Below the pieces are notes generated by a model. That model worked only from the letters and a program-made list of their open reading frames with translations, searched no databases and had not been told where the DNA came from. Below are positions 1-11,368 of a DNA stretch of 64,000 nt, in pieces (positions within the stretch are counted from its first letter, which is position 1; every line of letters begins with the position of its first letter). A program made the translations under genes and the position numbers. The DNA lies in contig JAGMWG010000025.1 in the NCBI GenBank assembly GCA_020744225.1, forward strand, positions 62,001 through 126,000, read 5' to 3'. The DNA comes from Paraphoma chrysanthemicola. Taxonomy: Eukaryota > Ascomycota > Dothideomycetes > Pleosporales > Phaeosphaeriaceae.

Positions 1-35
1 AACATCTCAACGTAGCAACAAGCGACATTACAATC

Positions 36-1789
36 ATGGCCACAAAGTCTGCTCAGGTTGATGCTTCTCAGCTAGTCTGTTCTCGTGCTCTTGAAACATC
101 TAGTATGAACACGGATGTTGAAGCGAAGGGCGACGAGACAGCATCGACGGCAGAGATCTGGACACCAACAAGAAATGAGTGGTTGATCATGGTCAGCCTT
201 GCTTTTATCTCACTCATGGTGGCTCTTGACGCCACAATTTTGGTCACTGTGCTTCCAGTCAGTTCGCATTCAACATCTTTCATGGCCTCGTACCTAACTA
301 GATGATCACAGGAAATTGCCCACAAACTCAATGGAACGTCGGTCGAGGCCTTCTGGGCAGGTACATCCTACCTGCTAACGTCTGCAATCTTCCAACCCGT
401 CATCGCTTCGATAAGTCAAGTTTTCGGCCGCCAACAACTCCTCCTCGCCTCCCTCGTCTTCTTCACGGGTGGAACCATCCTCTGCTCGGTCTCGCAAGAC
501 TTCACAATGATGTTGACTGGTCGGTGCATCCAAGGTGTAGGCGGCGGTGGTATCATCACCTTGACGCAAGTCATCTACTGCGATATTGTGCCTTTAAGAC
601 AACGACCAAAATACTTCCCCATGGTACTCGGGGCATGGAGTATCGGAAGCATCGTCGGGCCTGTGGTTGGCGGTGTCTTGACCGAGCACGCAAGTTGGAG
701 ATGGTGCTATCACATCAATTACCCCTTCGCCGCCATAGGCTTCATCGTTGCGACCGCTTTTGTCCGACTAAATGCCGTCGAGAAGCTTACCTTGGCTGAG
801 AAGCTCAAGCGAACTGACTGGGTCGGCGCGGCTCTATTCGTTGGAGGCATGACCAGTCTTCTGATTGGCATCTCGTGGGGAGGTATTCAGTTTCCTTGGA
901 CGTCTGCTGCAACACTGGCTCCCATCGTCGTCGGACTATGTGGTGTTGCTGTATTCGTTTGGTGGCAACACTTTGCGAAACCGCGAAGTCTCCTCCCAAT
1001 GTCGGTCTTCTACAATTGGAGCGCCATCGCTGCCTTCTATTGCGCTCTCGTCAATGGCCTCATCGTAAGTAATTCTCCTGAGAGCCCCAAGCTAAACAAA
1101 CCTAACACACCTCCTAGCTTTTCACTGGTCTATACTATGTCCCCTTCTACTTGATGTCAGTGCGAGCTATGTCGGCCACGGAAGCAGGCAAAAGCATGCT
1201 CCCGGCTGTGTGTCTGCTCATCCCTGGGTCCATTATCGTCTCGATTCTAACGTCGCGACTTGGGCGCTTCCGGTGGGCCATTTGGGGAGGCTGGGGGGTG
1301 ACAACACTCGCATGCGGTCTTCTGATCCTCTATGGCCTAAACACTCCATGGGCGGTATTCTACGTTGTACTTGCTGTCTTCGGGGTTGGCACCGGCATGG
1401 TTTTAACCAGTGTTAACGTTGGCATACAAGCGATTTCGGAGCCAGAAGACTGCGCAATGGCCGCCAGCATGTACGGATTCTTTCGGTCTCTGGGCATGCC
1501 GCTTGGTGTTGCTCTGGCTGGTACCGTGTTCCAGAACGCGATGTCAGACCATCTCTCCACATTCAGGCTTCCCACTGCGATTGCGCACGACTCTGAGCGA
1601 TGGATCTTCATACTACGTACCATGGATGCCAGCCCAAAGAAGGCAGCTATCCTTGAGTCATACACTCAGGGCTTTCAAACAGTCTTCGTCATGATGACCG
1701 GTATCGCCGCGAGTGCATTGTTGGCCAGCTTCGTGATAAGGAAGTTCAGTATGGACAAGATCTTACTGACGCAATTCACCGCACGATAG
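36..1789 (+). CDS. MFS transporter, DHA2-type multidrug/toxin exporter
   Basis: Exons 36..257, 312..1064 and 1118..1789 give 548 aa. Both introns are short GT..AG introns (54 and 53 bp), and removing them restores one continuous frame. The N-terminal 45 residues are hydrophilic. Then comes the first helix with the DHA2 hallmark LDATILVTVLP, followed by a GRQQ loop after TM2, the G-rich GRCIQGVGGGG segment, and a motif-C-like GSIVGPVVGG, typical of proton-coupled drug antiporters. Hydrophobic segments continue to the C terminus, consistent with the 14-helix DHA2 family of plasma-membrane exporters, and the length is normal. Substrate cannot be read from sequence; relatives export toxins, azoles or other xenobiotics. 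The start is the first ATG in the window, so the promoter lies outside it. Family is confident; function beyond export is inference. Confidence 0.93.
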
Positions 1790-2426
1790 TGCGTGCTTGC
1801 TTCGGCGGTAAATGGGGTTATTGGCTTCGTCTTGTGTATGTTTAAAAGTTGTGCTCTCGGTCTTGATACCCAATGCCACTTAGGCTTATCTTTAGGATTC
1901 TTGTCCGTGGCTCCAGAACGGGTTTGTTATCGTTCGGCCGCGAAATAAAGTGCGGGTTGAACTGCCGCAGCAACTTGCCGAGGCACTAACGCAACCACCA
2001 TAGTACGTACCCTCCGTGGTTCGTTGATCTTCCACGTGATGTCAGCTTCTCACCACCTGGGCAGGCCCCACAGGATGCGATGGCGCCATCCTGTCGCTGA
2101 TGTGCGCCTGTCTCAACACACGGTCTCAAGAGCTGTGCCTGCGTTAGCCCGGCCCCCAATCATCAGACTCTGCAAACGTAAGGCACAGCAAAGTGGCGGG
2201 CCGGCACCACGTGCACATCGCAATCAAAGTTTGTCTGGTAAGATGAATATTGTGATGGGTATTTGCTCGGTCTCCGTGATAACCCACTCTATGCTAAAAA
2301 ACTGCGCACTACATAATCGTACATATCTATATGCCGAAGCAAGGGGTATCAAAGAAACGTAACGAGACCTTTGCATGCTCGCTTGAAAGACATAGGAAAG
2401 TGTTCCGGCAGATTCCGGCATGTTCA
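1790..2426. other. Intergenic, convergent 3' ends
   Basis: This stretch lies between the convergent MFS exporter and the zinc-finger gene. It contains two CACGTG E-box-like hexamers (near 2033 and 2210). No coding region could be supported on either strand. Confidence 0.5.
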
Positions 2427-4409
2427 TCAGATCTGAGAAGAATAACCATGAAGCTGATCGTGCTGCATGGAGCTGGTAGTGCGAAAGTGCTGATGCGGTG
2501 TGTGCGACATGGCGTGGAAATGTGGATGTTGCTGTTGGTGTTGTGGCAGATGCTGTTGCTGCTGGACATTGTGAGGTGATTGACGCATGCCCATCGCTCC
2601 AGTGTTGTTCTGCATTGCAAAAGTGGTACCCATGTCTTGTTGGTTCTGGCTCATTTGCGACGAAGATCTCATGTGAGACGAATGGGGAGAGCTTTGCCTA
2701 GAGCCGCTGCTGAGGCGACTGCCAATTTTGTGTAATGGTTTTGAGATAATCTGTCCGAAAGACGGCCGTTCATAGTACTGCGACTCTTCAAATTGAGGCG
2801 CGGCGTCAAAGTAGCTCGGGTAGCACCACCCTAACGGATTGGCAGGAGGTTTTGCTTGTTCATTGAAGTCATCAGTCGGCGTGTGTGGTTGTTGATGGTC
2901 TATAGCTGGCGTGTGGGGAAGTGGTGCCATAGGAGGTGGATCCATCGGTGGCGGTACACTCATCGGGTGTGGGATATCGGGGATAGCGGGCTGTGCAATA
3001 TCGAGGAAATCCCCTGGGTCAACATCCATGTAGCTGATGCGGCGACCTGCAGTATCGACAGCAGGCGACTCTGGTTCGATGAATGGAGACGAGCCGCAAT
3101 CGAAGCTCGTGCCATGGCTTAATGTACTGCTGACTCTGAGGAGTGCGGCGTTGATGGAGGCTAGTCGAGATCGCGATAGCTGAGGATTGGAATTGCCAAT
3201 GAGAATCTGCATTCGTTGCTCCCGTGATAGCTTGTCCCCATGTGGTACCGAATCTCGGCTTGGGGTGATGAAGCCCAAGGGAAGTTGCTGATGCACAGAT
3301 TCCAGTGGAATGTCAGATCGAAGTGCCATGGCAGTGATCAGGACTTCCTCTCTGCTGGGTCGAAGATCGCAACACTGAAGCTTCTGACGAAGTATCCTCG
3401 TATTGTCTGGACACCAGCTGATATGCGAGCGACTCTCCCGCAACCTTTCGTCAAGACATGCGACCAGGTCCTTCCAGGTGTCATGCAAGGCCTCCTGCCG
3501 TATCAGGTTTCGAATGACGTTTGAGTACTTCCACTGTTCGAAACTGGCACCATTCTTCATATGCTTCGCAACGTGATCGCATCGCTCATCCCAGCCAATG
3601 CTAACCTCTTTGCACTTGTCGAAACCACAGCCAAAGACTCGTCTTGGTAACAGGGTGATACCGATGTCTGTGAGAGACGGTAGGGGTCGTCCTGAGTGGT
3701 AACGCTGATGGTGCTTAACGAAGTCCTTCTGTCTGTCAAAAATGCGATTGCAGCCAATCACAATACATGGCCAATCCTCGCCCGTCTCGTGCATTCTCAT
3801 CTCATGTTTTTTCCAGTCGGACTTTGCTTTGAAAGTTTTGAGAGACTTTTGCTCTGCACAGTACGTGCAGAACATGAAAGGATCGCCAGACTGCTCCTTG
3901 TCGAAGAAGGCTCCAGGCGATGCAACGCTGAGATCATCTGTCGGGGTAAAATTTGGCTCATGCTTCACGTCAAGCGGGCTGCTGACATCCGAGGCCGGAG
4001 TCAAAAGAGCGGGGACTGGTCGCGTTGGGTCCAGGCCGACTGGATACGAACGCGGTTCTGCCCTCCTCATGCGGGAGCGTGAAGAGCTGGAGGAGGCAAT
4101 GGACGGAGCCATGTCGCTGCTTCCAGTGGACGAAGAAAAAGTAGATGCAATAGAAAGTCGCGATCGCCATGATGAGCCTGAAGATGCCGATGAACTCGTG
4201 TTGGAGGTGGATGTGGACATGAACGACGACGCAACAGAACTTCGGCCTGGGCCTTGTCAGCAGCAAACCCCACCAAGTGCAGCAGAAACACACATACGTG
4301 ACTCCATAGCCTGCGAGAACATGCGTTGGATTAAATGAGGCGGATGTCTGGCCAACAGGGCCTCAATGTGTCGCATGGACTCTTCCGGGATGTCGAGGTT
4401 GTCCTCCAT
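2427..4409 (-). CDS. C2H2-type zinc-finger transcription regulator
   Basis: Exon 1 is 4409..4298 and exon 2 is 4252..2427. The 45-bp intron (GTATGT..AAG) restores the frame, giving 645 aa. The start at 4409 is chosen because MEDNLDIPEES begins a conserved-looking helix just before the splice. After an S/T-rich stretch, residues about 165-270 hold three C2H2-like units: a C-x2-C..H-x4-H unit, a C-x4-C unit beginning CIVIGC, and a third beginning CGFDKC and ending in HVAKH. The last 200 residues are rich in Pro, Gln, His and Ser, as in activation or disordered regions. This layout matches fungal nuclear C2H2 regulators of uncharacterised target. No pathway can be assigned. About 2.4 kb of gene-free DNA lies upstream, consistent with a large regulatory region. 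Confidence 0.85.
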
Positions 4410-6824
4410 CTTGGCGAGGGAGCCCGGGCGATTAACTGAACACGCGTATCCGACGAACGATGCTTGACATGCCGGCAGGATCCTCAACAAAACGAAAAGC
4501 GACTCTTAACAACAACAGGGCCCGGGACAGGAGAGAGAGATATACAGGCGGGCGAACGAGGGTGAGAAGGGATCTCCAGGTGTTCGCGCAAAGTTAGGGG
4601 CGAAGGAGTGGATGAACGTAGGTCCGACCAGGCGTCAGCTGCTGTTGGTGCGACGGTAGGGTTATATCACATCATCAGAGTGCATGCGTCGCGGGGGGGC
4701 GCGGAAAGAGGAAACGTTCTGGAAAAGATATGGAAGCTTGGAAGCTGTATGGAAGGGACTAAAATTGAAGACGGGCTCGCACAGGCGCTCGAGCACACTG
4801 TCGACATGACCGGTACCCTTGTTCCGCCCCAAAGTTGGGGCAAGGCTGAGGTTGCGACAGTTGCCAAGGTGGCCGCCGTTTGATGACCACAGGGACTATT
4901 GATACCGCTGGAGAGAGGCTGGCGGGCAGTTTGCATGCGACGCGTGCCTGCAGATGCTGCGACGTCCTTTTCGGACGCAAAGTTGGCCATGTCCAGCATG
5001 CAGCGCGGTGTTTGGAAGCTGTTCGTGTGAGGGTCTGCGGACCAGCCGTGTCCGAGCTTGCGGAGCGACGGCGGCACAGACCTCAGTAAGCTCCACCCTA
5101 TCGCAGCGGCGCAAGCACCCATTCGAAGCAGACTTGCCCTGCAAGGGGTTGGTACCTGGATGACGCATTTACGAAGCACTGGATTCCTGCTCGAAGCGTG
5201 CTGGCGCGGGCCCCAGTGACATGCGCTCGCAATCTGAAGGGAGCCGCCGCCGTGCTTGTAGCCGAACATCGGCGTCGTGCGACGGCCGTTGGGCCCGCCA
5301 GCTGTGTGCGGCGAACAGCAAAGTGGTCCGCAGACGACGCCGTGATTCGACCCTGGGCAAGAGCGTCGCGAGTCTCGACTGTGGGCGCTCGACGAGTAGC
5401 AGGGCGCCGTGGCGTGGTTGCTGACAGGCGCACGCTCCCGTCGACATAGGGCGTCGCACACTACGCAGTACTGGCAAATGACTGCCTGCAGCACCCTGCT
5501 GAGCTCGCCGTCCAAGCAGCGTCGCCAGACTGGCACACACGCGACTACGCGGAGCGACTAATTGTATTGGCGGCCCGCGCTTGGCCAAGCTTCCCACGAA
5601 AGAGTGTAAGAGAAAAGCTGCAAGGACGAGGCAAAACACCCAGATCAGGAAGGAGTAGACCGGCTAAAGTAATTTATACTCTGAATGCTGCAGTAGCGCG
5701 GCGATAAGACTCCCGAGCCCGCCTTCGCTCCGCTCAAGGTTCTGCTGCTATCCAAAGCCGCGTTTCATGCCTGGATGGAGCGGTTGCGTAAAAATAAGAC
5801 GCAGGATGCTACCTTCCAGAAGAGGTCTTTGTGTTGAGACGACGAAGAGGCATGTCTCCACGCACCCCGAGCTGGACGGCTACCATGGCCTCTCGCCTCG
5901 TCCTTTTACCTGTGCGAATCTGGGGGGAAAATCGCTCGCGCGGTCGGTGCGTGTTGCGGCGCCGAGAGTGATGAGCGGTTTACGGAAGGTGCAGGTGTGA
6001 GATTCGGCTGACGCATCACGTGCTGCATCCGCCGCCGCAGGTACCACCCCACTGCTCAACCACTTACATCACCTAGACAGGGTTCGTTGTACACGAAATG
6101 CATCTCTCACCCGGCACGGTAAGGTATGATACGTACAACCACGCCTTCCGTCGTGTAGTAGTAGTAGTACATTGCCCCAGGCGGGCCTGTCCCCATTGAC
6201 GCTTCATGCTTGATGGAGCACTGACAGCCTCCAAGACCCTTCTTAGAGCATCCACCCCAACTTCTTCAGCCCGTCAGCACCGACCCCGCCACCTCTGGAC
6301 TGCTCGTTCCAGCTTGCTGTACGAGCCACGGCTATTGAAACCTGCGACGCTCGTTCCCGCCACCCACGAATCATGTCGAATCATGTCGAACCAGCCGCCT
6401 CTCATGCCACACCCGAATGCTTTACTCTTTTCCCCCGCTTACTTTTGTCACCATTTCGTTTTGAGGCGTCCTTCGCGTCCAGGTCAGTCTTTTCGCATAG
6501 TCGCTGTACCGACTACCTGCAGTCTGCGCCTCTGAGATATCACATTCGCATTTTAATACGAGGACCCACATCCAAGGAGTCGGATTGATTCAATCAAACG
6601 TGCTGATTGGCATGTGCCTATTCTTAGGCTTAATAAAGAGACTGCCGAGGTATGCTACACTGAGGAAACTAAGATTGATTAAAGACGGGACGATAGTAGA
6701 CTACGAGCACCAAGCAACCTAATGAGGTGCATCAAGTGCATTCTTATCTTTGAAGTTTGATACCAATGCAGCGCGGGGAAGAAGTAGTTGATCCGAAACC
6801 GGGGATTCAACATCGTAGGGTCGC
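4410..6824. other. Gene-free region upstream of the zinc-finger gene
   Basis: This stretch is about 2.4 kb and GC-rich in its first half, with many overlapping frames on both strands and none showing family-like composition. A GTA trinucleotide run occurs near 6157-6169. It probably contains the 5' UTR and promoter of the zinc-finger gene and the 3' flank of the next locus. No gene, tRNA or repeat element could be supported. Confidence 0.4.
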
Positions 6825-7795
6825 CTATCCGGCGGCTACATTGAAAATGACCCACGAGACCATGAGGAACGGCACGAACGCCACCGGTACGAGGCCGGTG
6901 ATGATGTCAACCATGTCGAAGAATATCATGCTGTAAACCCAAGTCACTGTCCAGAAAGCGAAGAATATTTTTGCATCAAGGTGATAGAATCCTCGGAAGG
7001 CGAACGTCCATCCTGCGGAGCACAGGCTTCTAAGCAGAAGCCACAAGATACTCCAAAAGACCCTCGCAAGGACATGAGTCCGTAGATTGTAGGCTGCATA
7101 GAGGTGCATGCTGTTGCAGATGCCATTCAACGCCATGATGAAGCAAAATTGCATCAGTATGGGCATCACCGCTCCAAACGTATCAAGCAACGCCTTGTTG
7201 TCCAGTGTTGAGTTGTCAAGCGGCCCAGCACTATACCCAATGGCTCGTGCTGGAACAGCAAGTGCGCTTGCCGCAGCCGTGGTGTTTGCAAGGTTGCCGC
7301 TAGCAAGCCGACGGGTGGCATACTGATTGCTGAATATACCGGCAGCTGCTGAGGCCGTAGTGACGGTGGATGACTGAATGCCACCGGCATACAAGGCGTA
7401 GCACCGAGCCGTCAGAAGTAAGTAGGTATACACATCGCTTGCATTATACGAGGGGGGCTGTGCAATTGAATGCCCTGTCGAAGCGAGCCGACGCTCCAGG
7501 CTCCACGATGATCGCGGCCCAGTACTTTCCGTCAAAGACTTGGTGTCGAATCTGCTCTGGCGTTGTTCCTGCAACACTCACGTTGACATAGGTTGGGAAA
7601 TTGTAGGATCCTTTATTTGGTGCTGCCACCATCCATAGGGCGTTTCCAAAGTGTCCTCCGTCGAAAATCTGCTAGCGCCACGTGAGCGCGCCTAACGTAT
7701 GCTCCTTGATTGAAGAATAAACCATAGATGTGCGAGAGGTTTACCCATAAAACCGCCATGATCATGAAGCCGGCTATCACGAGACCTTTGAGCAT
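6825..7795 (-). pseudogene. Sng1-like (DUF3533) membrane protein, frameshifted
   Basis: Three frames read end to end as one DUF3533/Sng1-type protein. The first frame (from ATG at 7795) gives a helix and then a beta strand ending VALADF. The second continues DGGHFGNALW and a domain with TPEQIRHQVFDGKYWAAIIV. The third continues from SYNASDVYTYLL through four or five membrane helices to NVAAG. The frame changes fall at AAAA (7664-7667) and GGGGGG (7452-7457) as read on the plus strand, and in each case one base too many explains the shift. The C terminus may also be shifted: beyond the stop at 6825 another frame continues family-like sequence to about 6679. Yeast Sng1 relatives are plasma-membrane proteins linked to drug and nitrosoguanidine tolerance. 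Either this is a decayed gene or the assembly has homopolymer errors. The N-terminal start is uncertain. Confidence 0.75.
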
Positions 7796-8787
7796 TCCTT
7801 TCAGAGTAGCGTTCGATCGTTGTGTTCCGGTGGGTTTTGTTCTTCTGATTTCAACCGAAATATCTTGATCATTGTTCGAGGCAATCGTTCCGACACAGAA
7901 GCCTGAATCGTAGGGGTCATTGTTTATTCAAGACAGAGAAGTTGTCAGGTGAAAGTGTGGTTTGTGGTAGTGAGAATGCACACTGGTCAGAGCAGTGCAC
8001 TAGATGACGAGACATGATAGAAGTACGAGTATGACATCTTGAGTAACAAAAGGCCAGCATCGCAGCTCTTTGCGTCCGAGTGACGACTCTCGTCCAATGT
8101 CCGTAAAATTTCGTCCAAGTAGTCGCATCAAAAGCCACCACTTGCAACTTCACAAATTTCAGCTGTCAAGTGGCCAAGCATAGTCGGTCCTAAATGCCCG
8201 CCGCACCGATCGTGTGTCTGTTCCGACCAACCAAAATAGCATAGACTACGTATGAAGTTCTCCTGAAGAAGGGGTTGTGCATTTTCGGTCCGACCACCAC
8301 GCGCCAGGAGAATGTGGAGTTGAGCACCCGAGATGTGCAGTCGGTGAGTCGGAGCTTCCCCCTCGGCCGATGCACTTGACGATGCAAGAACGCGACCCGT
8401 GAATTCCATCCACACAAACTTCGCACATGTTCTTTGGCACTATGGGCACATCCTCAGCACATTTTTGCCATCTATTGGGCGGAATCTTGCACATTTCCTG
8501 TGCACACGAAAATGGCCGTAGCGTATGTTCATGCTAAATGCTCGTGTGTTCATCGGACGCTCAAAGAGTTCATGATCCTGTAGTGCCACCTGGGTTTATT
8601 CAGGTGCTGTCAGAGCCCTACCTGTATTCTGAATGCGTAAGCCAGGAGATCTTCGATATCTATTAAAGCTACTAGTAAAGCCGGTCACACATGTGAAATA
8701 CACCAGCAGTGTCAATCAAAAGTGGGAAAATGCAGTGTCATTCAATCGTAGCTATGCTAGCTCTATAACTTTTCCTCAAACTGTCCT
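7796..8787. other. Intergenic between the Sng1-like locus and GH3 gene
   Basis: This is about 1 kb between two minus-strand loci. The part next to 7795 stays open in the Sng1-like frame for about 40 codons without an ATG, so a missing or decayed N terminus is possible. The rest shows no coding signal. Confidence 0.4.
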
Positions 8788-11368
8788 TCATCCGACTACC
8801 GTCACAGTATCCTGCACAACGAGATCCCTGCTACTGAATCCAACGTAGATAGTGAACTCGCCCTCTGGAATGACCCACTGTTGGGAAATGATGTCCCAGT
8901 AGCTCAAATCACGACGCATCAGCTCAAATACAGCAGTTTGCGTCTCACCGGGCTTGAGATGCAACTTCTCAAAACCCCTGAGTTGGCGCGGAGGAGTACC
9001 TGCGGGCGCGCTGGACGGCAAACCAACGTACAGCTGTGCAACAGCGGCACCCGCGACGGAACCGGTGTTCGATACGGAGACGCTAGCGTTGTAAATGGAT
9101 TCCCATAGTGCTGGGTTGCCACCGGGCTGGATAGGAAGGTCCTCTGGGAATGAAGTTATGTTGTTGGCGAGGGGCGAAACCTCAAGGTTGGACATGTTGA
9201 AGGTGGTGTACGAGAGACCGAAGCCGAATTCGTAGCGGACGGTGATGTTCTTCGCATCGAAGTAGCGGTAGTCAATCTCGAGCTTCTCGTCGAACCACGA
9301 CTGCCAATCGTCGAAGCCAGTTGTGTTGATGGCGGTAGTGGGTGGCGCATTGTAATCAGTGCCGTTCATGGCAATCGTGTAGGGCAAATGACCAGACGGG
9401 TTGACATCGCCGTACAACAGGTCTACAAGGCTGTTGCCGCTCTCTTCACCGGGGAAGTGTGCAGCAAGGATAGCCGTGACGTTGGGGTGATCAGACCAGG
9501 GCAGTGTGTTGACGCCAGAGGAGTGTGTCACGACAACAGTGTTAGCGCAGTAAGACGCGACACTTTCGACGACTGCGTCACCGTCCCAGTCGCTGCTCAG
9601 GTGAGGTCTGTCATCGGCTTCCTCAGCCCAGGTCTTGAGCATGACAATGCATACGTCTGGCTGGCCACGTGGGATCAGGAGAGTGCTGACATTACTATTG
9701 GCGATGAGCGTGTTATTCAGCCAGTAGTGGACAAGTCCTTTATCCTGATGTGCGCGGCTTTGGAGAGCCTGGAGTGGTGTAACAAAGTATGAGAATTGGC
9801 CTGTGCCGCTTCCACCTCCGGCAAAGAGTGTACCAAATTCGTAGTTATTTTGGTTGAGGACGCTGGACTGGGTCGGCTCGCCGGCGTCATTGCCAAATAC
9901 AGCGATGTTCCTAGGAGCCTTAAGTGGCAGAGTCCCGTTCACATTTTTCAGAAGAACTGATCCGGCGGCGCCATGCCTGCGAATCAACTCAGCGTGACTG
10001 GAACGAACATCGCGAGATCGCTCTCCGGTGAAGGTATAATTCCGAGTCCAGGTGCGACGCGGTGAGAAGGTGTTCAGATCGGCGGATGAAGGATCGACGG
10101 AGGGATAGTTCTGGTCCTGGTTGAGCCAGAAGTACGGTGTCATGATACGAATAACCATATCGTCAACGCGAGAAGTGTCTAGGGATCCGTTGTTTACGGC
10201 GATGGTGACGTTGCCACCAAAGAATGATGGGATACCAAAGTTGAGCCTGCGAAGTGTGTCAGGAAAAGGTTTCAGGAGATAGACAAGATCTTTCTTACCC
10301 GTAAGGACCCAACCCACCGGGCATGTTCATGTCCAAGCCAGCCTCGATAGCTGCAACGCCTGTGTGGGTCGCGCCCCAGTCACTCATGATATAACCCTGG
10401 AACCCCAGCTCAGTTTTGAGTAAGCCATTTTGAGAAGCACTGTTCTGGCAACCGTAAGAGCCATTAATCCTCTGATAGGAGCACATAAAAGACGCTGCTT
10501 TGGCCTTGACTGCGTTAGCAAATGGCCACATGTAGAGCTCGTGCATGGTGCGGTCGTCGATGTTGGATGAGATGGCGTTTGATGTCTTTACAGTCGTAAC
10601 ATTAGGATCGTACACTGGATTCCTTTGAATTTCTTGCTCATTTCCGACCCAATGCTTTGCGCAGGCTTGCACACCGGCGTCCTGGTGGCCGGTGATGGTT
10701 TTCTCCATGGCGACTCCAGAGAGGTAAGGGTCCGAGCTGAAGCCCTCCCAGTTACGACCAGCATATGCAGAGCGCCCAAGCGGTCCAGCAACAGGTCCGA
10801 GTGCGACGTGTGCACCTTTAGCCTTGAATTCGCGGCCCATGGCCAAGCCGCGCTCGTACATAAGATCTTTGTCCCAGCTTGCTCCAGTAGAGACACCGGC
10901 GGCAAAGACACTAGCGAAATCGGCAACACGGATTGCAAGGGGTCCATCCTGAAGGCATAGTCCGCTGAAATTGAGCCTGGGCACCGCGACAATGTTGCCA
11001 ACACATGGTCCAGCTTGGCCTGTCACCATGTCGGCCTTCTCCTCAGTGGTGAGCTGAGCAACCCAGGCCCGGGCTTTCTCAAGTGCGGCTTCCCAGCCAC
11101 CAACTCCAGTGATATTTGGACTTGGATATACTGGTGGACTGGAGCCGTATTCTGTGAGAATGGTTGTGTTCAACTAATCATGAAGCATCCGGTCAGTCTT
11201 CAATGCCACATGTAGTGCACAAGGGGCGTATCAGGACAGGCATATACATACAGGCTGAATATAACTGAACGCATCTTCAACACGGCCATTGCTGCCAAAG
11301 TTCTGAGCATTGACGGATCCTGACAGCAGGACAGAGCCTGCGAGCAAAGATGATAGAATGGCCGCCAT
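8788..11368 (-). CDS. Secreted beta-glucosidase, glycoside hydrolase family 3
   Basis: Exons 11368..11252, 11173..10299 and 10246..8788 (introns 78 and 52 bp) give 816 aa. The protein starts with a signal peptide (hydrophobic core after MAAILSSLLAG, likely cleavage near VNAQ). The N-terminal GH3 barrel carries the substrate-binding CAKHWVGNEQE motif and the nucleophile motif MSDWGATHTG (Asp at about residue 304). The alpha/beta sandwich contains FPGEESGNSLVDLLYG, and the C-terminal fibronectin-III-like domain contains LRGFEKLHLKPGETQ. Several N-x-S/T sites suggest glycosylation. The enzyme should release glucose from cellobiose or other beta-glucosides outside the cell. Length, exon 1 signal peptide and all key motifs are intact, so it is probably functional. 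Exact substrate is not decidable from sequence. Confidence 0.95.

Noticed and set aside
4667..5536. 289-codon minus-strand open frame
   Set aside because: Composition is Cys/Arg/Ser-rich and random-looking, it lies in GC-rich DNA where several frames on both strands are open, and no domain or signal was seen.
7675..7699. 25-bp intron (GTTAGG..CTAG) to repair the Sng1-like gene
   Set aside because: It restores the frame, but it is far shorter than any other intron here and would delete residues (RRAHVALADF) that fit the family; a homopolymer frameshift explains the data better.
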